Shown: positions 9,101 to 18,850, numbered from the stretch's first letter. The stretch: 64,000 bases of DNA from Halarcobacter ebronensis (GCF_013201825.1 NZ_CP053836.1:744001-808000); one strand, 5' to 3'. Translations and numbers: made by a program. The notes: generated by a model from the sequence alone, not told the origin.

Positions 9101-12100
9101 TATCCCCTTTTAGTCTATGGGAAATTGAGTAGATAACAGGTAGATAAAGAAGATTTAAAATTGTTCCCCAAAGAAGACCAAATCCCAATGCAATTGCAAT
9201 AGGCTGGAAGATTACAGCTTGTCCTGTTGGGAAAAATATAAGTGAACACATTCCCATTAGTGTTGTGACAGTTGTAAGTACTATTGGTCTAAACCTTTTT
9301 GTTGCCCTATAAAATACATCACTTAATGCTTTAGCTTTTTTAAGATAGGTCATCATAATAATTCCATCATTAATTACAACTCCAGCAAGACCAAGGGCAC
9401 CAATAAGTGAAGGCATAGAGAGATTTAATCCCATTACTTTATGTCCTATTAAAACCCCAAGTAGAGAAAAAGGAATTACACTCATTAAAATAAATGTTTC
9501 CCTAAAAGAGTTAAATAGATATAACATTGAAAGCATAATTAGAATAACAGTAAGTCCCAAAGCTAAAAGCATATCATGTTTTAAACTTTGTTGTTTTTCT
9601 GCTTCCCCTTTTAAAATGATTTTGATTCCACTTTGTTTAATTTTATCTAGGGTTGGTTGAATCTCATCAAGAAGTTCAGTTGCAGTTATAATATCAGGAT
9701 TTACATTGGCAAATACATAGAAATTTCTCTCTGCATTATCTTTTATAAGTTGTTCAAAGCCTTTAATAACTTGGAATTGCGCAACTTGACTTAAAGAGAC
9801 AAAAGTTCCATCACCAAGTGGAATTTCAACATTTTTTAAAGTCTCATAATCATCTTTGTTTAAACTCTCTATTTTTATATCCAACATATCTGTATCATCA
9901 AAAGATACAGCTTTTTTCTTTGATAAAAACATATTAGATAAAAAAGAACCTATAAAAGCTTCATCAATTCCAAGTTGTTCCCCATAGTTATTTACTTTTA
10001 ATTTTATCTCATCAACTCCAAATTTAAGTGAATTTGAAAGAGATTTTACACCTTTTATAGACTCAATATGTTTTTGTAACATATTAATTCCAGCTATAAT
10101 TTTTTCATTATCATTTGAAACAAGTCCAATTTTTATATCTGCTTTTACTGGACCTACTCTTCTTTCAAGAACCACTATTTCACTTAGATTATATCTCTTC
10201 TTGAAATCCATTTCATCAATAAAATCTTTTAAGTCAGACGAAATTTCTCTTGAGTTTTTTGTTCTTGTTCTTCCCTCATTGTCATAATATAAACTTAAAT
10301 AAGGGGTTACATATTTATCCAAAAAGTTTGCAGCTTTTAGTTTTTGAAGCTCAACTGTCATATACATAACATAAGGGTAATCTTCTCTATTATCCCCTGT
10401 ATCTTTTCTATATCCTGCAACTGAATCTATACTTCTTACAAAAAATCTATCTTTTTGTTTCATTATATCTTGCTCAATTGCTTGAACTATTTTAAAAGCA
10501 TCTTCTAGTTTTGTATTCTCATTTGCTTTGATTGAGATTTTTACATCTGTTGCATCAAACTTTGGAAACATCTGAAACTTTGAAGATTTTATTGCCATAA
10601 AAGTAAGAAGAGGAACAAAAATTATAAAAGTGATTAAGAAGCTCTTTTTCCAAGCCATAAAAAAATGAAGTATTTTATTGTAAATCTCATTTGCTTTTTC
10701 CCAAGAAGTAACTTTTGCATTTGCTTTTAGTGTGTGAGCTGCATGGATTGGAAGGAAAATAAATGATTCAATAAGTGAAGCAATTATTAGTGCAGAAATA
10801 GCAATAGGGATTAGCTTCATAACCTCTCCCATTGTTCCACTTATCATAAGTATTGGAAGAAAAGAGAAGAGTGTAGTAATTGAAGCCATAGTTACAGGTT
10901 TAACCATCTCTTTTGCACCCAAAATAGCTGCCTCTTTTGGTTCATATCCCTCTTCAATATGTTGCTGTATATTTTCACTTACAACAATTGCATCATCAAC
11001 AACTATACCAATTGCAATCAAAACACCAACAAGTGAAATCATATTTATTGTGTATCCAGATAGATAGATATAAAGCGCTGCTAAAACAAAAGAGGTTGGA
11101 ATACCTATTACAATAATAAAAGACATTCTAAAATTAATAAGGAGCATTACTAAGATTGTAATAAGAATAATTCCTAAAATAATATTTGATAAAACAATAT
11201 TCAATCTGTCTAAGATTCTTTCACTATTGTCATCTGCAATTGAAATTTTTACATCAGGATTTGACTTATTTATTTCAGGAAGAAGTTTTTTTATCTTTTG
11301 TACAATTTTTATTGCATCCGCTGCTTCACTCTGCTCAACTGCTAAAGAGATAGCACTTTGTCCATTAAAAGAGTAAAGGGTTGAAGAGTCTTCATATTTT
11401 TTGTAAATTGAAGCTATATCTTTTAGATAGATATTTTTATTTTGAACTCTTATTAAAGTGCTTTCAAAAGCTTTTGCAGTTTTTGCACCATTGAAAGTTG
11501 AGAGGTAGTAGTGTTTATCTCCCTCAATTTTACCTATTGGAAAGATATATGAAATTGTAGAGATTGCATCAAAAACTGCACTTTTGCTAATTCCTAAAGC
11601 TTCTATTTTTTTATCATCAAGCAAGATTTGGTAATATTTATCAGAATCCCCAAAGATTGTTATATCTTTTACTCCCTCAACTCCTAAAAGTTTGCTTTCC
11701 AATCTATCTGCGAAAGGTTTAAGTTCATCAGTAGAGTATTTTTGTGAAGTTAAAGTAATATCAATTAAAGATCTCTTCCTCTCCATTACATTTACTATTG
11801 GTTCATCCATATCAGAAGGTAAATTTGATTTAACTAAAGTTATGGCATCTTTAACTTTGTTTGATTCATTATATTTATTTACGCCCTTTTTAAGCTCCAA
11901 TATTATTGTAAAACTACCAGGGCTGATAACTGTAGTAATAGTATCAATACTATCAAGATTTTTAATGTTGTCCTCTATCTCTGATACAGCCATTCTATCT
12001 AAAATATCAACAGAAGCTCCACTATATGATCCTTTTACTGAAATCATATCAAGCTCAAAACTAGGGAAAATCTCTTTTGGAGTGTTATTATATGACCAAA

Positions 12101-12182
12101 TTCCAACAGCAAATACTAACACAAACAGAGTATAGTTCATTCTTGAATTTTCAACAAAGAACCGTAGCATCCTCTCAAACAT
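9096..12182 (-). CDS. RND-superfamily efflux permease (HAE/AcrB-like)
   Basis: A 1028-residue inner-membrane proton antiporter with the two-fold RND plan: one N-terminal membrane segment, a large periplasmic loop, a bundle of membrane helices, then a second copy. The paired aspartates of the proton relay are present in transmembrane helix 4 (VVDDAIVVSENI, about residues 396-397). Such permeases export drugs, bile salts or lipids through a tripartite complex. It stands alone: neither a membrane-fusion adaptor nor a TolC-type outer-membrane gene adjoins it, so it must borrow partners or act alone. Family is certain; substrate is unknown. Confidence 0.93.
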   Translation of the reverse strand: MFERMLRFFVENSRMNYTLFVLVFAVGIWSYNNTPKEIFPSFELDMISVKGSYSGASVDILDRMAVSEIEDNIKNLDSIDTITTVISPGSFTIILELKKGVNKYNESNKVKDAITLVKSNLPSDMDEPIVNVMERKRSLIDITLTSQKYSTDELKPFADRLESKLLGVEGVKDITIFGDSDKYYQILLDDKKIEALGISKSAVFDAISTISYIFPIGKIEGDKHYYLSTFNGAKTAKAFESTLIRVQNKNIYLKDIASIYKKYEDSSTLYSFNGQSAISLAVEQSEAADAIKIVQKIKKLLPEINKSNPDVKISIADDNSERILDRLNIVLSNIILGIILITILVMLLINFRMSFIIVIGIPTSFVLAALYIYLSGYTINMISLVGVLIAIGIVVDDAIVVSENIQQHIEEGYEPKEAAILGAKEMVKPVTMASITTLFSFLPILMISGTMGEVMKLIPIAISALIIASLIESFIFLPIHAAHTLKANAKVTSWEKANEIYNKILHFFMAWKKSFLITFIIFVPLLTFMAIKSSKFQMFPKFDATDVKISIKANENTKLEDAFKIVQAIEQDIMKQKDRFFVRSIDSVAGYRKDTGDNREDYPYVMYMTVELQKLKAANFLDKYVTPYLSLYYDNEGRTRTKNSREISSDLKDFIDEMDFKKRYNLSEIVVLERRVGPVKADIKIGLVSNDNEKIIAGINMLQKHIESIKGVKSLSNSLKFGVDEIKLKVNNYGEQLGIDEAFIGSFLSNMFLSKKKAVSFDDTDMLDIKIESLNKDDYETLKNVEIPLGDGTFVSLSQVAQFQVIKGFEQLIKDNAERNFYVFANVNPDIITATELLDEIQPTLDKIKQSGIKIILKGEAEKQQSLKHDMLLALGLTVILIMLSMLYLFNSFRETFILMSVIPFSLLGVLIGHKVMGLNLSMPSLIGALGLAGVVINDGIIMMTYLKKAKALSDVFYRATKRFRPIVLTTVTTLMGMCSLIFFPTGQAVIFQPIAIALGFGLLWGTILNLLYLPVIYSISHRLKGDK

Positions 12183-12279
12183 TAAAATCCTTTTTTATTT
12201 AAAAGAAAATTATATTACATGATTATTAATTATAGTTTAACATTAAAAAAATAATTAGTTTTGAGCTTTCAAGCCCTCT

Positions 12280-12285
12280 TATAAT
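12280..12285 (+). promoter_or_regulatory. -10 box for the 166-aa gene
   Basis: TATAAT whose expected transcription start is near 12292. This rules against an upstream start codon at 12291 and supports the ATG at 12321. Confidence 0.55.
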
Positions 12286-12320
12286 TTATAGTGTTAAGAT
12301 TAAAAACAAGAGGAGTTACT

Positions 12321-12821
12321 ATGAAAATTGAAGAAAAAATTGTTTCTGATTTAGCATACGACTTAAATCATAAGATTGTATCAATTGTTATAGAAGAGCT
12401 GAAAGCTGATACAAAAGTTTATGCTCTTGATGAAAGAAGAGAGTGTTTGGAAAATCTTTGGGAAGAGTATTGTGTTGTAATTCAAGATAAGACTCAAGAA
12501 AAAGAGATAAAAAACTCTATAAAAAGAGAGGTGCTTACTCACTTATCCAAAAAGTTTGAAACTTTGTCTTATTATAAAAAAATTGCAATCTGGCTTAAAA
12601 CAAAAGAGGGAGTTGCTTGGTTATATGAGAAAAAAGATGAGTCATGCAGCTTAGATGATGTTCCTTTCTCTTTTAATGATTGTAAAGATGAACTTTATAC
12701 TATGATAGAAAAAATTGCTTCAACATATGAAAGTGATACCATTTATAGATTTTTAAATCTAGAATGCAAAGATTATAAAGATGATTTTGATGAAGATGAA
12801 AAAGATATTGTTTATGAGTAA
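12321..12821 (+). CDS. Conserved-looking hypothetical protein, acidic, 166 aa
   Basis: I chose the ATG at 12321 because AGGAG lies five bases upstream and the TATAAT at 12280 would start the mRNA only ~30 bases before it. The product (MKIEEKIVSD...) has no signal peptide or membrane helix, is mostly helical, and ends in a very acidic tail (DDFDEDEKDI). Its several cysteines show no metal-site pattern. It stands alone between divergent and convergent neighbours. No family recognised; probably a cytoplasmic protein. Confidence 0.75.
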   Translation: MKIEEKIVSDLAYDLNHKIVSIVIEELKADTKVYALDERRECLENLWEEYCVVIQDKTQEKEIKNSIKREVLTHLSKKFETLSYYKKIAIWLKTKEGVAWLYEKKDESCSLDDVPFSFNDCKDELYTMIEKIASTYESDTIYRFLNLECKDYKDDFDEDEKDIVYE

Positions 12822-12881
12822 AAAATGATTTGATAATAAATATCTATAATATTATTTTTTGCTGCTATCTTTGTCTTTCTT

Positions 12882-14408
12882 TTATTTAAAAACTGTTACT
12901 TTATTTCTTCCATTTTGTTTAGATTGATATAAAGCTTTATCAGCATTATCATATAACACATCTATTTTAATATTATGGGAAATATATTTTGTTACTAATC
13001 CTATTGAGACTGTAATTACATCAAAATTTTCATTAAATTTATGCTCTAAGTTTTTATCTTGTATTTTTTTGCACAAAATCTCTGCCATCTCTTTGCCATT
13101 TTCTTCGTCTTTACTTGCACTAACAATCAAAAATTCTTCTCCACCAACTCTAAAACAATATTCTGTATCCCTTTTAAAAATATCTTTTATAATTTTAGAA
13201 ACTTGAATAAGGATATCATCTCCTTTTAAATGTCCATAATTGTCATTATACTTCTTAAAATTATCAACATCTATTAAAATAAAACTCACATAGGAATTAA
13301 ATCTTGAAAAATTTTGAATTAGTTTTAAGACATTATCTATATAGTATTGTTTATTATAAAGCTTTGTAAGACCATCTTTTGCAGATAATTGTTGAACATA
13401 TTTATATGCATGATTTAATTCACTTTCTGTCTTTTTTATATGTCTAAAATAATACCAGATGGTTATAAGAAATATAATAAAAGTTATAATTGTTGTATCT
13501 AAAATTGAACTGTATAAAGTTTTATATTGATTTGTTATATCTTTTAAAATAAAAAGCTTCCCTAACTCTTTTTTATTAGTATCCAAAAAACTTTGACTAT
13601 GAATTATATATTTTTTACCCTCATTTTCTACAAACTGACTATTAAAGTTTAAATGATTATTTAAATCCTCTTCTAATGCTCTATCAATTTTTGGAATACT
13701 TGAATCTAATATGTAATAGTTTTCTAAAGCATCAAAAGACCTTTCTTTGTCGTTTTTGTCTAACCATTTAATAAAATCTTTTTGTGTTATATGTTTTTTA
13801 TTTATTGTAAAAATAATATATGCATTCGAATCTTTAGTATATTCTTTTATTATTTTTTCTATTTTTTTACCTAATTCAATATAAAATAAAACTTTCCCAT
13901 CTTTTATGACAGGAGAAACAACTCTAAGAGTCAAATGATGTCTCATATCAAATTCAATACCACTAACTGTTTTTGATGAATTTATTGCTTCATCTAAAGT
14001 AACTTTTGTAGTTAAATGTTTATATTTATTTGTATTATGTATTGATAAATATTTATATTGATCTTTTTTATGTAAATAGAAATGAGTTATATTATGATTT
14101 ATATGATAGTGTTCAAATAAAACGGATAAAGATTTAAAAAGTCCTTCTTTATTATTATTTTCAAATTCTTTCATTATTGTCTTATTTTTTGTTATTTGAA
14201 AAGTAAGAGTTTTCATCAAATCAATATTTTTTTCTAATATATAATCAATTGTAATTGAAGTATTGTGAAAATAGCTTTTTGCTTCAGATTTTATACTTCT
14301 TTCCAGATTGAAAAAATCTGAACCAATAGAAATAATAGAGATAAGAAATAAACCTATAATCATAGGAAACAATAGTTTTATTAAGATATTAAACTGTTTT
14401 AACTGCAA
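12882..14408 (-). CDS. Membrane-bound diguanylate cyclase with periplasmic sensor region
   Basis: A 508-residue protein starting at TTG with AAAGGA eight bases upstream. A membrane helix (about 12-32), a ~270-residue extracytoplasmic region resembling a CACHE-type sensor, a second helix near 300-320 and a C-terminal GGDEF domain (~340-508) are visible. The active-site signature is GGEEF near residue 421, so it should make cyclic di-GMP from two GTP. The inhibitory site reads RDTE where RxxD is usual, so product inhibition may be weakened. It lies next to lapD, a c-di-GMP receptor, and could feed it. The signal it senses is unknown. Confidence 0.92.
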   Translation of the reverse strand: MQLKQFNILIKLLFPMIIGLFLISIISIGSDFFNLERSIKSEAKSYFHNTSITIDYILEKNIDLMKTLTFQITKNKTIMKEFENNNKEGLFKSLSVLFEHYHINHNITHFYLHKKDQYKYLSIHNTNKYKHLTTKVTLDEAINSSKTVSGIEFDMRHHLTLRVVSPVIKDGKVLFYIELGKKIEKIIKEYTKDSNAYIIFTINKKHITQKDFIKWLDKNDKERSFDALENYYILDSSIPKIDRALEEDLNNHLNFNSQFVENEGKKYIIHSQSFLDTNKKELGKLFILKDITNQYKTLYSSILDTTIITFIIFLITIWYYFRHIKKTESELNHAYKYVQQLSAKDGLTKLYNKQYYIDNVLKLIQNFSRFNSYVSFILIDVDNFKKYNDNYGHLKGDDILIQVSKIIKDIFKRDTEYCFRVGGEEFLIVSASKDEENGKEMAEILCKKIQDKNLEHKFNENFDVITVSIGLVTKYISHNIKIDVLYDNADKALYQSKQNGRNKVTVFK

Positions 14409-14469
14409 GATTTATATCCTTTATATATATTCTAATATTCTATCATAAAACTATTTATATTTAAGGAGT

Positions 14470-14492
14470 AAAGGGGGATAGGCACCTTTTTT
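14470..14492. repeat. REP-like short element
   Basis: The 222-bp gap between lapD and the diguanylate cyclase contains a GC-rich core, GGGGGATAGGCACC, framed by AAA and TTTTTT. It resembles the widespread GGGGACAGGCACC-type short interspersed element of many bacterial genomes (from memory). Only one copy was noticed here. The rest of the gap is AT-rich and holds the cyclase Shine-Dalgarno. Confidence 0.35.
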
Positions 14493-14630
14493 AAATAGAG
14501 TTTTTTATTGGTCTAAGTGTTGATTCAAGAGCATATTTTACTAATAAAGTTAGAGAATAACAAACTATTAAATATTATTGTTATCCTCTTTTTTATATTA
14601 TTAATTGGCTGAAGCTTAAAATCTAGTTTT

Positions 14631-16832
14631 TTAACTTGAAGCAAAAAGCTTAAGCTCTTTGATTGTCTCATAATCTTTATCAGATTTTACGCCCTCTGCA
14701 CAAACTTTGATATTAAGAAGGTTTGCAAGTTCATTAATTGACTCAACAAAATCTATTTTTGATTTCTCTTTATGAATCTCATCAGTGTAATCCCTTGCAA
14801 GTCTTATATAATCTAGGTTAAACTCTTTTAAATCCTCAGTTGAGATAAATTTGCTCTCAAATCTTTTTATAATAACTTTTGAGTTACAACTATGAATAAA
14901 GTTGCAGAACTCTTTTACTTTTTCTGTATCTTTTGCCACACTATAAGCAGAAAGTGAGAATATAAGTTTAGATGCAATAGTAGCATTTTTTTGAATTTCA
15001 ACCTCTAACCATTTGATAAAATCACTATCATTTATTGAGTCCAAAGATAGGTTTATGCAAATATCATGGCTTACATTATTGATTTGTATAAAATGAATAA
15101 TTTTTGCAATAACTGCCTTATCAAAATCAACTATTTTCTCATATTTTTCTGCTATTGAGACAAATGAACCAATTGCAATTGGATTTCCCTCTTTATCTTT
15201 TACGTTTGTAAAGGCTTCTTGCATAATTAGTTTTTCACTATCTTCTAAACTGTAAGTATCATTGATAAAATCTATATCAAACTGTTTATGTTCAATAATA
15301 TCAATGATTAAATCTCTCCAAGTATTCATATCTCTTGAAAGGCTACTTTTATCATTTACAAAAAATTCATTTGGACCAATTAGTTTGGCTTTTTCATACG
15401 CTTCATTTGCTGAATGTCTCATCTCATTTATTGTTCCAAGCTCATTAAAAGGAGTTCCACCTATATGTGCAACCTCTTTTAGATTTAGAGATTCTCCCAA
15501 TAAATCAAAATCCATTTTTAGTTTTGAAGCAAGTTTTTTTGCCTTTTCATAATCACAATTTTTGGCAATAAGTAAAAACTCAGAACCAAATATTCTATAT
15601 GCTTTAGACTCTTTTCCTGATTTTTTTAAAATTGAGGCAAAACTTCTAATATACTCATCAACTTCATCATTCGTGTGTGTTTTTACATACCCAAAGAGAT
15701 TATCTATTTTTATATCAAAAACATAACCATTCTCTTTTTTTATAAACATCTGTTTTATATCAGTCTCTAAAGTCTGCTTTAGGCTAAGTCCTGTTAAGTC
15801 ATCTTCTGAGAGTTTTTTAGATAGATTTGCAAGATTATTTGTAAGTTTATTTATCATTGCTTCTATTTTTCTTGACATATCATTCATTGCAATTGAGACA
15901 TTTTTTATTTCAATTGTCCAAGGTAGGGGATCAATAACTCCAAACTGTCCTTTTGCAATATTTTTTGCAAGTTTTTCAATTGTTTTAAGAGGTCTAAGAA
16001 GGAATTGTACAAAAACCAAAAGAAGTAGCATTGAGAGTATAAAAGCAATTACTGCATAGATTATAGAGTTTCTTGCTTGTTCAAAAAGTTTTGCATAAGC
16101 TTCCCCAGGGTTTGGACTTACATAGATAATAGCTGAGGTATTCCAGCCATTTGAAATTTCACTAAACTTCTCTTCAAGGGTAATAGGTATTAATTTAATA
16201 AACCACTCAGGAACATAGTCAAACTTAACTTCTCTATTCTCTTTTATCAAAATTTTATCAAGGGAGATATTTGCAAAGGTATCGATTCTTTTATTTTCAC
16301 CCTTTGTAGCAGTGAAATCAAAAGTTATAACACCACCTTTTTTATAGGTTTCACTTGGAATATATCTAAATCTTTGGCTATTGTCACTCTCAACTAAACC
16401 AATATCTTCTTTATCATTTTCAAGTTTTAAAAGCTGTTCATTTAAAACTTCATCCGATTCTATTTTTTCAACACGACCAAATTTTGGATCAAGGGATACT
16501 TTTTTTATATTCCAATTTAGGTCATCCAAATCAGTTGAAGCTTTCATCAAGTCATTACTTGAAATTGTAAAATCTGCATCTTCAAGTCTAATCTCTTTAT
16601 AAAAACCGCTATTTGAGATAGCTTTTATAATAGACTCTATTTCTGAGTCATGTTTATCTTTTATTAAAGGTCTTAAACTCATTCCAATAGAAGTAGCAGT
16701 ATCTTGAGCTTTTGTTGTTGCTTCAAGCTCCAAATACTCTTTCATATTTTTTACACTAATTAAAAAATTACCGCTAAATATTATAAAAAATATAAAAGCA
16801 ATAATTAAATACAGCTGTTTTGATAAAGACAT
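14631..16832 (-). CDS. lapD: LapD-like c-di-GMP receptor (degenerate GGDEF-EAL)
   Basis: A 733-residue inner-membrane protein with the LapD plan: N-terminal helix (~7-28), periplasmic domain starting YLELEATTKAQDTATSIG, second helix (~255-277), HAMP (~280-332), then GGDEF and EAL domains that both look inactive. The GGDEF signature is replaced (FGSEF, about residue 417), and the EAL position reads QEAF. LapD binds c-di-GMP through its EAL domain and then holds the periplasmic protease LapG away from its adhesin. lapG lies 12 bases upstream in the same operon, which supports the call. The C-terminus stops soon after AEGV, before the QGY-type strand that usually ends an EAL domain. Confidence 0.9.
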   Translation of the reverse strand: MSLSKQLYLIIAFIFFIIFSGNFLISVKNMKEYLELEATTKAQDTATSIGMSLRPLIKDKHDSEIESIIKAISNSGFYKEIRLEDADFTISSNDLMKASTDLDDLNWNIKKVSLDPKFGRVEKIESDEVLNEQLLKLENDKEDIGLVESDNSQRFRYIPSETYKKGGVITFDFTATKGENKRIDTFANISLDKILIKENREVKFDYVPEWFIKLIPITLEEKFSEISNGWNTSAIIYVSPNPGEAYAKLFEQARNSIIYAVIAFILSMLLLLVFVQFLLRPLKTIEKLAKNIAKGQFGVIDPLPWTIEIKNVSIAMNDMSRKIEAMINKLTNNLANLSKKLSEDDLTGLSLKQTLETDIKQMFIKKENGYVFDIKIDNLFGYVKTHTNDEVDEYIRSFASILKKSGKESKAYRIFGSEFLLIAKNCDYEKAKKLASKLKMDFDLLGESLNLKEVAHIGGTPFNELGTINEMRHSANEAYEKAKLIGPNEFFVNDKSSLSRDMNTWRDLIIDIIEHKQFDIDFINDTYSLEDSEKLIMQEAFTNVKDKEGNPIAIGSFVSIAEKYEKIVDFDKAVIAKIIHFIQINNVSHDICINLSLDSINDSDFIKWLEVEIQKNATIASKLIFSLSAYSVAKDTEKVKEFCNFIHSCNSKVIIKRFESKFISTEDLKEFNLDYIRLARDYTDEIHKEKSKIDFVESINELANLLNIKVCAEGVKSDKDYETIKELKLFASS

Positions 16833-16844
16833 AAATACCCCTTT

Positions 16845-17492
16845 TTAAATTCTACTCATCATTGATTTCCAGTTTCTAAGGTTGTTCTCTCCAACTCTAA
16901 CTGATGTCTGTCCCTTATTTTTTGCTTGCCAAAGTCCATTTGCATTAAAACTGTAAATTGGTCTTAAATCTTTTCTTTTTGTTGCAAGTTTTAGTTTTCT
17001 ATCTACATTATCAAGTACAATAGGTGTTGACTCTGGACTATGGTAATAAGTTAAAACCATATGTGCTTCTTCATATTTTGTACCTGCTTTGATTAGCTTA
17101 ACATAAGTAATTCTAAGTTTTTCATCAGGTACACCAAGTTTTCTAAGACTAAAATATTTTGCAATTGCATAATCTTCACAGTCTCCAGCGCCAACACTTA
17201 AAAACTCAAAAGGTGCAGCCCAGTAGTCGTTTTTTTTCCAAACTACCATATCTCTTTTATATTGAACTTTATTCCAAAAGTCATTGACCTCTTTTAGTTT
17301 ATGAAGTATATCTTTATTTTTTGCACCTTCAATTACACTATCCCAAAGCTCAACTCTTTTTCTGGCTTTTTGGCCATATTTAAGTGCGATTTGTTCTAGT
17401 TTCTCTTCTGAAATATTGTAAGTTTTATTTGCAATTATTATAGACAGGGGAAGCAAAATAATGAAAAAAGATACAAGAATGATTTTTTTCAT
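16845..17492 (-). CDS. lapG: LapG-like periplasmic cysteine protease (bacterial transglutaminase-like)
   Basis: A 215-residue secreted protein with an N-terminal signal or anchor helix. The BTLCP catalytic triad is intact: Cys105 in GAGDCEDYA, His144 in EEAHMVL and Asp161 in VLDNVD. The spacing matches known LapG proteins as I recall them. LapG cleaves the N-terminal region of giant LapA-type adhesins to release biofilm cells, and LapD sequesters it when c-di-GMP is high. A good AAGGAAG Shine-Dalgarno supports the ATG. The adhesin and its type I secretion genes are not in the window. Confidence 0.93.
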   Translation of the reverse strand: MKKIILVSFFIILLPLSIIIANKTYNISEEKLEQIALKYGQKARKRVELWDSVIEGAKNKDILHKLKEVNDFWNKVQYKRDMVVWKKNDYWAAPFEFLSVGAGDCEDYAIAKYFSLRKLGVPDEKLRITYVKLIKAGTKYEEAHMVLTYYHSPESTPIVLDNVDRKLKLATKRKDLRPIYSFNANGLWQAKNKGQTSVRVGENNLRNWKSMMSRI

Positions 17493-17523
17493 ACTTTTAC
17501 TTCCTTTTGAGTAATTTTTTAGA

Positions 17524-17529
17524 TTATAA
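17524..17529 (-). promoter_or_regulatory. Candidate -10 box for lapG-lapD
   Basis: TATAAT on the minus strand, in the 41-bp gap after the MFS gene and about 32 bases upstream of lapG. Confidence 0.45.
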
Positions 17530-17533
17530 TATA

Positions 17534-18850
17534 TTACTGTTTAAGTGTATTTAAAATAGTATCCTCATCCAAGATATTATTATCATACTTGATTACAATA
17601 ACATTTTCAGTCTCATTGATATACCATTCATGTAGATTTAACTCTTTGTCCAATCTCCCAGTATTTCTTTTTGTTCCTTCATTTAGAGGAACATATAGTT
17701 GTTTGTTTTTACCTGGATTTCTCATTGTTAAAATAAGAATTATCCAAACTACACAAATAATTGTAATTGTAATAGCTAAAGTTGATAAAGATACTTTACC
17801 AAAGAAAATACCTCCAAAAACTCCTCCAAGAAAAGTTCCTAAATATCCAAATGAGTTAAAAATACCTAAAACTAGACCTCTTTGGTGTACTTTTGCATAT
17901 TTTGAAGTTTGTGATTGCATAATTGGTTCATGCATATTAAATCCAATAAAGAAGATAACTACACCAATTACAAACATAATTGAGCTTGAACTAAATCCCA
18001 TTAAAAGATATGAAACAGCAAAAAAGACAATACCTAAAGAGAGTATCTCTCTGAATTTGCTCTTTTTCTCAGCAAATATTGCCGCTGGTCCCATTGCTAA
18101 AATACCAAAAATCATTGAAGGTAGGTAAACCATCCAAAGTTCACTCATTTGCCATCCAAAGTTTTTTGTTAATATCATTGGAATAATCATAAATGCAAAA
18201 GTCATTAAACCTTTTTGTAAAAAGTTTGTGGTATTCATTTTGATTAGGTTGATATTTGTTAACACTTGAAGTAGTTGTTTATCATCAGGATATGAGTGAG
18301 TTATCTTAGGTGGATCTGGAACAAATTTAATAAGTACAAAAATTGAACCAAATGCAATAACTGCTGTTAGGTAAAATAGAGTTTGAACTCCAGCTAATGC
18401 ACCAATTGTAGGTCCTAAAACCATTGCTGCAGCGAAACTAATACCAATTGACATTCCCATGATTGCCATTGCTTTTGAACGTTCTTCCTCTTTTACAAGG
18501 TCACTAATTGTTGCACTTACCACTGCACCAATTGCACCAGCTCCTTGTAAAAATCTTCCTAGCATAAGTAGTAAAATATCATTTGCAATTGCACAAAAGA
18601 TTGAACCAATACCAAAAAGAACAAGACCTGTTATGATTGTTCCTTTCCTTCCAAGTTTGTCACTCATTACTCCAAAAGGAACTTGAAAAATCATTTGAGT
18701 AAGGGCATAGCCACCTATTACTATACCAACTAAAGTTGTTGTTGCACCATAAAGATTGATTGCATAAACAGATAAAACTGGAAGAACTAAAAAAAGTCCG
18801 AAAAATCTTAGAGCTATAATAGAACTAAGTGGTAAAATAGATTTAATCAT
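17534..18850 (-). CDS. MFS transporter, YajR-like with C-terminal soluble domain
   Basis: A 438-residue major facilitator with twelve predicted membrane helices. The loop 2-3 signature is GVMSDKLGRKG and helix 4 carries GRFLQGAGAIGAV, as in drug:proton antiporters. After the last helix (~residue 375) a ~60-residue soluble tail (HEWYINETENVIVIKYD...) resembles the ferredoxin-like YAM domain of E. coli YajR. It probably exports small molecules from the cytoplasm; the substrate is unknown. lapG and lapD follow on the same strand, though a separate promoter is likely for them. It diverges from rdgB. Confidence 0.88.
   Translation of the reverse strand: MIKSILPLSSIIALRFFGLFLVLPVLSVYAINLYGATTTLVGIVIGGYALTQMIFQVPFGVMSDKLGRKGTIITGLVLFGIGSIFCAIANDILLLMLGRFLQGAGAIGAVVSATISDLVKEEERSKAMAIMGMSIGISFAAAMVLGPTIGALAGVQTLFYLTAVIAFGSIFVLIKFVPDPPKITHSYPDDKQLLQVLTNINLIKMNTTNFLQKGLMTFAFMIIPMILTKNFGWQMSELWMVYLPSMIFGILAMGPAAIFAEKKSKFREILSLGIVFFAVSYLLMGFSSSSIMFVIGVVIFFIGFNMHEPIMQSQTSKYAKVHQRGLVLGIFNSFGYLGTFLGGVFGGIFFGKVSLSTLAITITIICVVWIILILTMRNPGKNKQLYVPLNEGTKRNTGRLDKELNLHEWYINETENVIVIKYDNNILDEDTILNTLKQ

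Noticed and set aside
11692-12135. Long plus-strand frame (147 codons) inside the RND gene
   Set aside because: It is antisense to a clear membrane-protein gene, has no ribosome site, and its Ser/Ile/Leu-rich product is what the reverse of such a gene gives.
12291-12320. Ten-codon upstream extension of the 166-aa gene
   Set aside because: The TATAAT at 12280 places transcription start at about this point, and AGGAG fits the ATG at 12321.
14500-14640. Frameshift to restore the LapD C-terminus
   Set aside because: I read the three frames past the stop and saw no QGY-like segment or extended open frame, so a simple frameshift is not supported.
17589-18128. 179-codon plus-strand frame inside the MFS gene
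   Set aside because: Antisense shadow of a hydrophobic protein; Pro/Ile/Lys-rich with no motif.
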